A DNA stretch of 64,000 nucleotides from JBOHUC01 sp050733935 (GTDB lineage: Bacteria > Eisenbacteria > RBG-16-71-46 > DASYSL01), in NCBI GenBank assembly GCA_050733935.1, contig JBOHUC010000087.1, positions 1 through 64,000 of the forward strand, read 5' to 3'. The translations under genes and the position numbers were made by a program. The notes under the pieces are model-generated. The model was not told the origin of the DNA. It saw nothing but the letters and a program-made list of their open reading frames with translations, and ran no database searches. Positions 34,264-42,747 of the stretch are shown piece after piece. How positions within the stretch are numbered: the stretch's first letter is position 1; each line of letters begins with the position of its first letter.

Positions 34264-36600
34264 TCACACTCCTCGTTGCGAATCGGGCGTAAGGAACAGG
34301 ACTCCGAGCGGCGGCAACGACAGCAGGAGCGACTGCCCCTGCCCGTGACAGGGAACGGCCTCGGACACGAGAGGCCCGGGATTCCCCACGCCGGAGCCGC
34401 CGAACTGCGGAGCGTCCGAGTTCAGGATCTCGCGGTAGGACGTGGCTTGCGGCACGCCGATCCGGTAGCCGTGACGCGGGAGCGGTGTAAAGTTCGCGAC
34501 CACGACCAGAGCGCGCTCGCGGTTCTTCGCGTGGCGCACGAACGCGATCACGCTCTGTTCCACATCGCGAAAGTCGAGCCACTCGAAACCGTCCCAGTGG
34601 GCGTCCACTTCGTGGAGCGCGGGCTCGGACCGGTAGACCGTGTGGAGCGCGCGAACGAGCTCGATCAGTCCGCGGTGGCCGGGCCCGGTCTCGGGATCGT
34701 CGAGGAGCCACCAGTCGAGTTGCCGGTCGTGGTGCCACTCGCGCCACTGCCCGAACTCCGCGCCCATGAACACGAGCTTCTTCCCCGGGTGCGCGATCAT
34801 CGCCGCGTGGAGCGCGCGCAGGTTCGCGAAGCGCTTCCAGACGTCGCCCGGCATCTTCGTGAGCAGCGAGTACTTGCCGTGCACGACCTCGTCGTGCGAC
34901 AGCGGGAGCAGGTAGTTCTCGCTCCAGGCGTAGTAGAGCGAGAACGTGAGCTTCCCGTGATGGAAGCGGCGGAACACGGGATCGAGCCGCATGTACTCGA
35001 GCGTGTCGTGCATCCATCCCATGTTCCACTTATAGTCGAAACCGAGCCCGCCCAGGTGGACGGCGCGCGAGACGCCCGGCCAGTTCGTCGACTCTTCCGC
35101 GAACGTGAGCACGCCGGGCACGCGCTCGTGCACGAGCGCGTTGAAGCGGCGCAGGAACTCGACCGCTTCGAGGTTCTCGCGCCCGCCGAACCGGTTCGGC
35201 ACCCACTCACCCTCCTTGCGCGAGTAGTCGAGGTACAGCATGGACGCGACGGCATCCACGCGCAGGCCGTCGATGTGGAACTCCTCGACCCAGTACAGGG
35301 CCGACGCGAGCAGGAACGCGCACACCTCCGGGCGGTTGAAATTGAAGATGTACGTCTGCCAGTCGGGATGGTGCCCCTTGCGGGGATCCGCATGCTCGTA
35401 CAGGTGCGTGCCGTCGAACCATCCGAGGCCGTGCGCGTCCTTCGGAAAGTGTGCGGGCACCCAGTCGAGGATCACGCCGAGGCCGGCCTGATGCGCCGCA
35501 TCCACGAAGTGGCGGAAGTCGTCCGGTGTTCCGAAGCGCGAGGACGGCGCGAAGTACCCGACCGTCTGATAGCCCCACGAGCCGTCGAACGGATGCTCGG
35601 TGATCGGCAGGAGCTCGAGATGCGTGTAACCGAGGCCGGCCGCCCACGGGACGAGCGTGTGCGCGAGCTCGCGCCACGTGAGCCAGTGGCCCTCCTGACC
35701 TTCGCCCGGAGGGGATTCACTCGCGTGCGGCGCGCGCCGTCTCCACGAGCCCACGTGCACCTCGTAGATCGAGAGCGGACGGTCGTGCGCCTGCGTGGCC
35801 GCGCGCCCCTGGATCCACGCCCCGTCGCCCCACGCGTAGTTGCCTTCGGAGACCACGATCGATGCCGTGTCCGGGCGCACTTCCATGAATTGTCCGACCG
35901 GATCGGCCTTCAGAATCGGCTCATCACTCGCAAGCGTCAGGATTTCGTACTTGTAGACCTCGCCCGGGCCGAGTCCGGGAACGAAGAGCTCCCACACGCC
36001 GGCCTTCGGGTGGAGGCGCATCGGATGCGCGCGCCCGTTCCAGCGATTGAAGTTTCCGACGACGCTCACGCGGCGTGCGTTCGGCGCCCACACGGCGAAT
36101 GACACGCCGTTCGTCTTCGCGTGCGGCCGCGCGTGCGCGCCGAGTTTCCGATGGAGCTCGTAGTGCGTGCCTTCGGCGAGGAGATGGAGATCGAACTCGG
36201 AGAGAAGCGGCTCGAAGCGATACGGATCCTCGCGCACGACCGCGGCCGTGCCCGTCTCGCCGGGAAACTCGATCTCGAAGCGATACGAAAAGACTTTCGT
36301 GATGCGCGGGAACACCGCCTCGAAGAAGCCGGTGTCGGTGAGCCGGGACATCTCGGTGCTCTTCGTTCCGCGCCGGATGCGCGCGGCGACCGCTCCCGGA
36401 AGAAACGCGCGGATCGCGAGCCCGCCCTTGCCGCCCTCGCCGGCCGTGCCGACCTTCGATCCGTCGGCGCCCGCGTAGAAGTGCGGGCCGAGCACGTCGA
36501 ACGGCCGGCCGTGGATCCCGCGCTCGATCGCGAGCACGTCGGCCGGAAGAGCCGTGCCGCGAAGCTCAGCCGGCATAGAGCTGGAGATCCGTGCCGACAC
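34264..36600 (-). CDS. glgB: 1,4-alpha-glucan branching enzyme
   Basis: 778 residues. GlgB creates alpha-1,6 branches in glycogen. It has N-terminal CBM48-like modules (the second near GVSFAVWAPNARRVSVVG), GYTHLELLPITEHPFDGSWGY, the catalytic Asp in HIDGLRVDAV, the Glu in TFAEESTNWPG, and LSHDEVVHGKYSL, all GH13 branching-enzyme motifs. The GTG start at 36600 overlaps the upstream ATP-grasp gene by 35 bp; an ATG at 36576 overlaps it by 11 bp and is equally possible. Followed at 2 bp by DUF1028. Its partner glgA is on the other strand at 39087. Confidence 0.96.
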   Translation of the reverse strand: MSARISSSMPAELRGTALPADVLAIERGIHGRPFDVLGPHFYAGADGSKVGTAGEGGKGGLAIRAFLPGAVAARIRRGTKSTEMSRLTDTGFFEAVFPRITKVFSYRFEIEFPGETGTAAVVREDPYRFEPLLSEFDLHLLAEGTHYELHRKLGAHARPHAKTNGVSFAVWAPNARRVSVVGNFNRWNGRAHPMRLHPKAGVWELFVPGLGPGEVYKYEILTLASDEPILKADPVGQFMEVRPDTASIVVSEGNYAWGDGAWIQGRAATQAHDRPLSIYEVHVGSWRRRAPHASESPPGEGQEGHWLTWRELAHTLVPWAAGLGYTHLELLPITEHPFDGSWGYQTVGYFAPSSRFGTPDDFRHFVDAAHQAGLGVILDWVPAHFPKDAHGLGWFDGTHLYEHADPRKGHHPDWQTYIFNFNRPEVCAFLLASALYWVEEFHIDGLRVDAVASMLYLDYSRKEGEWVPNRFGGRENLEAVEFLRRFNALVHERVPGVLTFAEESTNWPGVSRAVHLGGLGFDYKWNMGWMHDTLEYMRLDPVFRRFHHGKLTFSLYYAWSENYLLPLSHDEVVHGKYSLLTKMPGDVWKRFANLRALHAAMIAHPGKKLVFMGAEFGQWREWHHDRQLDWWLLDDPETGPGHRGLIELVRALHTVYRSEPALHEVDAHWDGFEWLDFRDVEQSVIAFVRHAKNRERALVVVANFTPLPRHGYRIGVPQATSYREILNSDAPQFGGSGVGNPGPLVSEAVPCHGQGQSLLLSLPPLGVLFLTPDSQRGV

Positions 36601-37783
36601 GGTCCGCCATCTCCATGCAGATCTCGAGATCCGGATGCCTCAGGATCACCATGCCGTCCGAGATGAGCGTTTGGAGCCAGTCGCGGCGTGGGGACCCGAC
36701 CGGGAGCAGGTCCACGCACGTGATCGCGGGACCGAACTCGGCGAGCAGCGGGCCGAGCCCTTCGATCCGCTGGATTCGCCCCTGGCCCTGCGCGCGCTTG
36801 AAGATCGACGCCGCGTTGTACTTCCGCGTGACCGGCATCGAGAGCCGCCCGTGAAGCACGGCGTCGGCCCACGCGCGGAAGAGATCGATGTCGCACGCGT
36901 AGTTCATGACGTCGACCGTGAACGCGCCGGGCGGGCGCGCGGCAATCTCTCCGAACACGACCTCACCGTCGGGCTTCAAATACCACTCCATATGCGTGAA
37001 GCCCTCGCGGAAATTCATCGCGCGGATCACGGCCTCCCCCATCGCGCGGCCGCCGGCCAGCCGCGGAGCCTCAGGATCCCGCAGGGCCATGGTCTGCGGG
37101 CTCACCCACTCGAGCGACCGGGCGATCAATGGACGCGGCCGGTACCAGGAGATGTTCCAGTAGAGGATCTCGCCTCCCCCGCAGACCGTGTCGTACGTGA
37201 ACTCCTCGCCGTCCACGAACTCTTCGACGCTCACTTCCTCGACGTGGCGGAGGCGCGCCACGACCTTCTCGAGCTCGGACGCGTCGTTCAGCCGATAGGT
37301 GTCGGCCGAGCCCGCGCCCGCGATCGGCTTCACGATCGCCGGGTACCCGATCCGCTCGATCGCTGCGCGCACCTCGGCCACGCTGTGTGCGCGCGCGTGA
37401 CGGGGCGTGCGGATCCCGGCCGCATCGAGCACCTGCTTCATCCGCTCCTTGTCGCGAAACGGCACCGTCTCGGCAACGGTCATTCCCGGCAGTCCGGCCT
37501 GCTCGCGGATGCGCGCGGCCGCGATCATGAGCGGTTCCCACAGGCTCTCGACCCGGTCGATCCGAACCTTCGACGCGAGCCTGAGCGCCTCGCTCACGAG
37601 CCCGTCCTCGTCGGCGAACGACGGGATGCGCGCGTATGCGGCCAGGGACTCGCGCGCTTCGCGCGGAAGGTTCGAGTCGGGCTGGTCTCCCATGCCGATC
37701 ACGGTCGCGCCGGCCTGCGCGAGCCCGCGCACGAACTTCGGCATCTCGGGCGGATACCCGGGGGAGAGAAAGAGCACGTTCAT
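36566..37783 (-). CDS. ATP-grasp ligase (glycogen-locus paralogue A)
   Basis: 405 residues from the ATG at 37783; the longer frame to 38248 runs into the neighbouring ATP-grasp gene and is rejected. A Rossmann-like N-terminus (MNVLFLSPGYPPEMPKF) precedes the ATP-grasp core: YPAIVKPIAGAGSADTYRL (ATP Lys and Gly loop), EEFVDGEEFTYD, and HMEWYLKPDGEVVFGEIAARPPGA with the metal-binding Glu. The layout resembles L-amino-acid ligase/carbamoyl-phosphate-like ATP-grasp enzymes that join a carboxylate to an amine. Substrates unknown. It shares this core with the genes at 37840 and 40559 and overlaps glgB. Confidence 0.85.
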   Translation of the reverse strand: MNVLFLSPGYPPEMPKFVRGLAQAGATVIGMGDQPDSNLPREARESLAAYARIPSFADEDGLVSEALRLASKVRIDRVESLWEPLMIAAARIREQAGLPGMTVAETVPFRDKERMKQVLDAAGIRTPRHARAHSVAEVRAAIERIGYPAIVKPIAGAGSADTYRLNDASELEKVVARLRHVEEVSVEEFVDGEEFTYDTVCGGGEILYWNISWYRPRPLIARSLEWVSPQTMALRDPEAPRLAGGRAMGEAVIRAMNFREGFTHMEWYLKPDGEVVFGEIAARPPGAFTVDVMNYACDIDLFRAWADAVLHGRLSMPVTRKYNAASIFKRAQGQGRIQRIEGLGPLLAEFGPAITCVDLLPVGSPRRDWLQTLISDGMVILRHPDLEICMEMADRVGTDLQLYAG

Positions 37784-37839
37784 GTCGCGACGTTCCTTCC
37801 TTCGTCGGTGCGTGAGCAATGCGCGGGGTTGGCGAATGC

Positions 37840-39060
37840 CTAGCCGAGCTCGACGCGCATCCGCGAGACGAGCCGGAGGAGTCCTTCCTCCACGACCGCG
37901 GTCTCCGGATGCCGGAGGATCGCGTAACCGTCGCCTTCGTAGGACCCGCTCGGGGATTGCCCCGGGCGCGGCAGGCGCGACTCGATGACCAGGTCCCCGA
38001 CTTCGCGCGCCGCATCCGCGAGCCCGTGCACGGCGCGCACGCGGCCCGTTCCCTGGCCGCGCAAATACGCGCAGCCCACGGCATAGCGTCGAGCGGGCGG
38101 ATCGAACGTACCGTACACCATGAGCCGGGCCCACGCGCGGTACATGTCCGTGTCGTGGGCGTACGACATGAGCGTCGTGAACTGGGCTCCCGGCGGCCGG
38201 GCGCCGACTTCCGAGATCGCAACCGACCCGTCCGGACGGCGGAACCACTCCATATGCGCGAGCCCGGTTCGTAAGCCCAGCGCCGCAAGCGACGCGGGTC
38301 CCTCGCGGCGGATCGCTTCGTATTCAGGACCGTCCACGTGACGGGGCAGGAGAACGCACCACTGGATCCACGGCTCGCGCAGGACTTCGAGCGGCGACGG
38401 GTAGTAGCGGCTGATCGAATGCCACACGGCACGGCCGTCGATCACGACCGCGTCGAACGAGTGCTCCTCGCCGGTCACGAACTCCTCGAGCATCACGGGG
38501 CGCTCTGACGACGGCGGGATTTCGGCGACGTACGCGCGCAGGCGGTCGTCCGAGTCGACGCGAAACGTGTTGCGCGCACCGGCGCCCGCCTGCGGCTTGA
38601 CGACGACCGGATAGCCGACTTCGCGCGCGAACGCGAACGCGGCTTCGGGATCGGCCGCGAGCCGGTGCCGCGCACACGGGAGTCCGGCCGCGGCGAGGAC
38701 CGACTTCATGCGCGCCTTGTCGCGGAAATTCTTCGCGGCCTCGACACCGAGGCCCGGGATCCCCGTGCGCTCGCGCACTTCGGCCAGCGGCACCTGGAGC
38801 TCTTCGAGAGTGCCGAGGAGAACGTCCGGCCGGCCGAGACGCGTGGCCAGCCCGCGGACCGCCTGCTCGGTCTGCACGGGATCGAGACAGTCCGAGACGC
38901 GCCAGTGAGCCGCAAGCTGGGATCGAATCGCGGGCGGAAGGCGATCCTCGGGGTCGGTGCTCACGAGACCCAAGCGCACGTCCTCGAGATTCGAGACGGC
39001 CTCGACGAACCGGAGAGTGGCCTCGAGGAAATATGGCGCGACGAAGATGGCGGCGGGCAT
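37840..39060 (-). CDS. ATP-grasp ligase (glycogen-locus paralogue B)
   Basis: 406 residues. The ATP-grasp core is YPVVVKPQAGAGARNTFRV, EEFVTGEEHSFDAV and HMEWFRRPDGSVAISEVGARPPGA, in the same order and spacing as paralogues A and C, with a start pattern (AAIFVAPYFLEATLRFVEA) of its own. It is first in the minus-strand operon, 56 bp before paralogue A. Its ATG is 26 bp from the glgA ATG on the other strand, so their promoters must overlap or lie in coding sequence. Expected reaction: ATP-driven amide or peptide bond formation. Confidence 0.85.
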   Translation of the reverse strand: MPAAIFVAPYFLEATLRFVEAVSNLEDVRLGLVSTDPEDRLPPAIRSQLAAHWRVSDCLDPVQTEQAVRGLATRLGRPDVLLGTLEELQVPLAEVRERTGIPGLGVEAAKNFRDKARMKSVLAAAGLPCARHRLAADPEAAFAFAREVGYPVVVKPQAGAGARNTFRVDSDDRLRAYVAEIPPSSERPVMLEEFVTGEEHSFDAVVIDGRAVWHSISRYYPSPLEVLREPWIQWCVLLPRHVDGPEYEAIRREGPASLAALGLRTGLAHMEWFRRPDGSVAISEVGARPPGAQFTTLMSYAHDTDMYRAWARLMVYGTFDPPARRYAVGCAYLRGQGTGRVRAVHGLADAAREVGDLVIESRLPRPGQSPSGSYEGDGYAILRHPETAVVEEGLLRLVSRMRVELG

Positions 39061-39067
39061 GTGGATT

Positions 39068-39080
39068 CGGTAGTCTACCG
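39068..39080. promoter_or_regulatory. 13-bp inverted repeat between divergent starts
   Basis: CGGTAG (39068-39073) and CTACCG (39075-39080) around a single T occupy half of the 26-bp gap between the starts of ATP-grasp B and glgA. A regulator site is possible. Confidence 0.35.
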
Positions 39081-39086
39081 GCGCGA

Positions 39087-40562
39087 ATGAACCCCCTCAA
39101 GATTCTCTTCGTCACGGCCGAAGCGGCTCCCTTCGCGAAGACCGGCGGGCTCGCCGACGTCTCCGCTTCCCTCTCGCGCTACCTCAAAGAAGCCGGGCAC
39201 GACGTCCGCGTCGTCATGCCGCTCTATCCGCGCATTCGAAGAAATGCCGAGGGGCTCGCGCCGGTCGAGGGGTTCGATCCGGCGTGGTTGAAGCTCGGCG
39301 ACCAGCGCGTCTCGTTCCAGCTGTGGAAGGCGCCCCTGCCGGGCTCGGATCTCGACGTGCACTTCATCGAGTGCGGCCCGCTCTTCGATCGCGAGTCCAT
39401 CTACACGAACGACCCGGACGAGCACCGGCGGTTCCTCCTCCTCTCGCGCGCGGCGATCGAGATCGCGCAGCGCTGGCGGTGGGCCCCGGACGTGTTCCAC
39501 GTGCACGACTGGCACGCTGCGATGGTGCCGCTCTACCTCCGGACGACGTACGCGTGGGACCGCCTGTTCGCCCGCTCGCGGACGCTCCTCTCGATCCATA
39601 ACCTGGGACACCAGGGCGTCTTCGGATCGTCGATCGTGCCCGACCTCGAGCTCGGTGACGGCGCCGTCCGCCTCCATCAGGAGGACCTGCGCGCGGGGCG
39701 CATCAACTTCCTGAAGCACGGACTCCTGCATGCCGACCGGCTCTCGACCGTAAGCCCGACGTACGCGCGCGAGATCCAGACCGAGGCCTACGGCTTCGGC
39801 CTCTCGGACCTCCTGCGCGCGCGCGCCGACGCGCTCACCGGGATCCTGAACGGCGTCGACTACGAGAACTGGAATCCGCGCACCGACCGCCACATCGTGC
39901 GCCGCTATTCCGAGAAGAGCCTGCACGGCAAGGAGAGGAACAAGGAGGCGCTACTCTCGGCGATGGGCCTTCGGGCCGTGAAGGGCGTTCCGGTGATCGG
40001 CGTGGTCTCGCGTCTCTCGGCCCAGAAGGGATTCGAGCTCGTGTTCGACGCGCTGCCGCCGATCCTTCGCACGCGCGAGGTCCAGTTCGTCGCCCTCGGC
40101 ACCGGCGAGCCGCGCTACGAGGAGGGCTTCCACCGCCTCGCGGCCGCATTCCCCCAGCGCGTGTCGTTCCACGCGGGATACAGCGAGCCGCTCGCGCACC
40201 TCATCGAAGCCGGGAGCGACCTGTTCGTCATGCCGTCCCGCTACGAGCCGTGCGGCCTCAATCAGATGTACAGCCTCAAGTACGGCACGGTGCCTGTCGT
40301 CCGGCGCACGGGCGGCCTCGCCGACACCGTCGAGCCGTTCGATCCCCGGACCGGCGAGGGAACGGGATTCCTGTTCGACCACTTCACCGCACAGGGCCTC
40401 GCGTGGGCGCTCGGCCAGGCGCTCGACGTCTACGCGGACCGAAAGGCCTGGAAGAAGCTCATGTTGAACGGCATGGCGCAGGACTACTCGTGGGCCGTCG
40501 AGGGCCCGAAGTACGTCGCGCTCTACGAAGCCATGGCGCTCGAACCCTCGGCCCGCCCGTGA
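39087..40562 (+). CDS. glgA: glycogen synthase
   Basis: 491 residues. GlgA (GT5 family) extends alpha-1,4-glucan from ADP-glucose. Seen: LFVTAEAAPFAKTGGLADV with the KTGGL nucleotide-binding loop, DVFHVHDWHAAMVP, GILNGVDYENWNP, GVVSRLSAQKGFEL and the C-terminal MPSRYEPCGLNQMYSLKYG with the catalytic Glu region, then RRTGGLADTV. The ATG at 39087 is chosen because the first strand begins right after it. Its stop overlaps the next start (GTGA), the first of three such junctions in this operon. Confidence 0.97.
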   Translation: MNPLKILFVTAEAAPFAKTGGLADVSASLSRYLKEAGHDVRVVMPLYPRIRRNAEGLAPVEGFDPAWLKLGDQRVSFQLWKAPLPGSDLDVHFIECGPLFDRESIYTNDPDEHRRFLLLSRAAIEIAQRWRWAPDVFHVHDWHAAMVPLYLRTTYAWDRLFARSRTLLSIHNLGHQGVFGSSIVPDLELGDGAVRLHQEDLRAGRINFLKHGLLHADRLSTVSPTYAREIQTEAYGFGLSDLLRARADALTGILNGVDYENWNPRTDRHIVRRYSEKSLHGKERNKEALLSAMGLRAVKGVPVIGVVSRLSAQKGFELVFDALPPILRTREVQFVALGTGEPRYEEGFHRLAAAFPQRVSFHAGYSEPLAHLIEAGSDLFVMPSRYEPCGLNQMYSLKYGTVPVVRRTGGLADTVEPFDPRTGEGTGFLFDHFTAQGLAWALGQALDVYADRKAWKKLMLNGMAQDYSWAVEGPKYVALYEAMALEPSARP

Positions 40563-41782
40563 ACGTCATCTTCGTCGAGCCCTGCTTCCCCGCGAATCAG
40601 CGCGAGTTCGTGCGCGGCCTCCACGAGGTCGGCGCGCGCGTAATCGGAATCGGCGAGCGTCCGAAGGAGGCTCTCGACGACGAGCTCAAGCGCTGGTTGT
40701 TCCACTACGAGCAGATCCCGTCGGTTGTCGACGAGGAGTCGCTGCTCCGCGCGGTGCGCTGGCTCCAGGACCGGGAGTGGATGGACCGGCTCGAGGCAAC
40801 GATCGAGGCGCACATCATGGCGGCCGCGCACGTGCGCGAGGCGACCGGGATTCCGGGCACGTCCGTGCGGACCGCGTTCCTGTGCCGCGACAAGCCCGCG
40901 ATGAAGGAAGTGCTGCGCGCGGGCGGTATCCCGTGCGCGCGCTCGGCCGCGGCGTCCTCGCCGGAGGAAGCGCACACGTTCGCGCGGGAGGTCGGCTTCC
41001 CGCTCATCTTGAAGCCGCGCGATGCGGCCGGCGCTTCGGGCACCTACCGCGTGTCGAACGACCCGGAGCTCGATCAAGCCATCCAGGAGATCGGGCTCGC
41101 GCAGGGGCGCTCGGTCGCGATCGAGGAGTTCATCGAAGGACACGAGGGCGTGTGGGACACGCTCTCGATCGACGGCCGGGTGGCGCACGAGTTCGCGATC
41201 CATTACTTCCCGAACGTGCTCGAGGCCATGCGCACGCGCTGGATCTCGCCCCAGGTCGTGGCCACGAACCGCCTCGACGGATCGCCCGGCTACGACGAAG
41301 TGAAAGTCCTCGGCCGGAAGGTGCTTCCGCTCCTCGGCATCGGGACGAGCGCGACGCACATGGAGTGGTTCTACGGCCCCAAGGGCCTCAAGTTCTCGGA
41401 GATCGCGTGCCGCCCGCCCGGGGTGCGCACGTGGGACCTCTACTGTGTGGCGAACGACTTCGATCTCTACCGCGAGTGGGCGATGGCGGTCGTGCACGGC
41501 CGCACCGCCCAGCGTCCCTCCCGCCGCTTCGCCGCGGGATTGATCGCACTGCGTCCCGACCAGGACGGACGGATCACGGGCTACGAGGGCATCGAGGCCA
41601 TCCAGCGACAGTTCGGCACGTGGATGATCGACGCACACTTTCCCTCGCCGGGGACGCACACACAGCCCGTCGAAGCCGGATACATGGCGAACGCGTGGGT
41701 CCGCATGAAGCATGCCGACTACGACGAGCTGCGCCGCATGCTCGACCTCGTCGGCCAGACGATCCGGGTGCACGCGGCGTGA
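40559..41782 (+). CDS. ATP-grasp ligase (glycogen-locus paralogue C)
   Basis: 407 residues from a GTG overlapping the glgA stop. The N-terminus MNVIFVEPCFPANQREFVRGL (GTG read as Met) is close to that of paralogue A. The core reads FPLILKPRDAAGASGTYRV, EEFIEGHEGVWDTL and HMEWFYGPKGLKFSEIACRPPG, with the Glu metal ligand kept but the Gly-rich loop changed from GAGA/S to AAGAS. Expected to ligate a carboxylate to an amine using ATP. Being translated with glgA implies a role in glucan metabolism, or that glgA serves another glycan. Ends in a GTGA overlap with the next gene. Confidence 0.85.
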   Translation: MNVIFVEPCFPANQREFVRGLHEVGARVIGIGERPKEALDDELKRWLFHYEQIPSVVDEESLLRAVRWLQDREWMDRLEATIEAHIMAAAHVREATGIPGTSVRTAFLCRDKPAMKEVLRAGGIPCARSAAASSPEEAHTFAREVGFPLILKPRDAAGASGTYRVSNDPELDQAIQEIGLAQGRSVAIEEFIEGHEGVWDTLSIDGRVAHEFAIHYFPNVLEAMRTRWISPQVVATNRLDGSPGYDEVKVLGRKVLPLLGIGTSATHMEWFYGPKGLKFSEIACRPPGVRTWDLYCVANDFDLYREWAMAVVHGRTAQRPSRRFAAGLIALRPDQDGRITGYEGIEAIQRQFGTWMIDAHFPSPGTHTQPVEAGYMANAWVRMKHADYDELRRMLDLVGQTIRVHAA

Positions 41783-42747
41783 GCGTGCCGCCCGCGAAAC
41801 GATCGATCGGTCTCCTCGGCCCGCAGCGGCTCACTCCCACCCTCTCGGCCGCCGTCACAGCCCTTGGCATCGAGGGCTCGCTCGCCGTCGTCACGGCCGG
41901 CTGGCAGGAGCGCGAGGACGACACGCGCGAGCTCGTCGAGCATCTCGCCGGACGCGCCGTGAACCTGGAGCTCCATCGCCGCGCCGAGCGCGTGTTCGAA
42001 CGCGATCCCGAGCTCGCCCGCGCGCACCACGAGCGGCAGGAGCTGTTTCGTCGCATGCACGAGCTCTATCGGTTCCGTCTCGAGGCCGCGAAGCGCGTGG
42101 CCCGCGCCCTCTTCGCGCGCGCGGAGAACGGGCCCGCGCTCGCGAGCGAGCGGGGCGACTCGATCGAAGCGATCCGCCGCCTCGACGAACGCCACCTCGG
42201 GCAGCAGCGCGCAATCCATGCCGAGTTCGAGGCGCGCTGGCGCCCGTTCGAGCGCGAGGCCGTGCGCACCGAGCGCGAGGAGATCCGGGGCGTTCTCGAG
42301 AAGAGCGCTGGACTCGGAATCGCGGGCGGCCACGTGGCCGTGCTCGTCAATCGCCTGCGCCTGTTCGGCATCGTCGAGCTCCTCGGAACGAAGCCCGTCG
42401 TCGCGTGGTCGGCCGGCGCCATGGTGTGCGCGGAGTCGATCGTCCTGTTCCACGACTTTCCGCCCCAGGGCACGGGCAGCACGGAGGTGCTCGACGTGGG
42501 GCTCGGTCTGGCCCCCGGCATCCAGCCGTTTCCGCATGCGAAGCGGCGGCTCGATCTCTCCGATCCGGTCCGCATCCAGATGCTCGCGCTCCGCTTCGCA
42601 CCCGCTTCGTGCGTCGCGCTCGAGGACGGCGCGCACCTGCTCCGGCGCGGCCGCGACGCGCGCTGGCACGGCGACGCGGGCTGCACGCGGTTCGCGCAGG
42701 ACGGGGCCATCGTGCCGCTCTCGACCGTGGAAGGCGCGTTGGCGTGA
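41779..42747 (+). CDS. S51-type serine hydrolase (peptidase E/cyanophycinase-like) with long helical insert
   Basis: 322 residues. Start GTG overlaps the ATP-grasp stop. Residues 8-60 and 180-320 match a class I amidotransferase-like/S51 fold: GLLGPQR, SLAVVTAGWQE, then VVAWSAGAMV with the nucleophile Ser at about 211, and a Gly-His pair in IAGGHVAVLV where these proteins carry GG(N/D)Q. Between about 65 and 178 is an Arg/Glu-rich helical stretch (RVFERDPELARAHHERQELF and following) absent from peptidase E. S51 enzymes cut Asp-X dipeptides or cyanophycin, i.e. peptide-like polymers. Substrate not determinable. Confidence 0.7.
   Translation: MSVPPAKRSIGLLGPQRLTPTLSAAVTALGIEGSLAVVTAGWQEREDDTRELVEHLAGRAVNLELHRRAERVFERDPELARAHHERQELFRRMHELYRFRLEAAKRVARALFARAENGPALASERGDSIEAIRRLDERHLGQQRAIHAEFEARWRPFEREAVRTEREEIRGVLEKSAGLGIAGGHVAVLVNRLRLFGIVELLGTKPVVAWSAGAMVCAESIVLFHDFPPQGTGSTEVLDVGLGLAPGIQPFPHAKRRLDLSDPVRIQMLALRFAPASCVALEDGAHLLRRGRDARWHGDAGCTRFAQDGAIVPLSTVEGALA

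Noticed and set aside
33233..35029. 598-residue version of the second DUF1028 protein
   Set aside because: The extension lies inside glgB; the ATG at 34261 has GAGGAG and a signal peptide.
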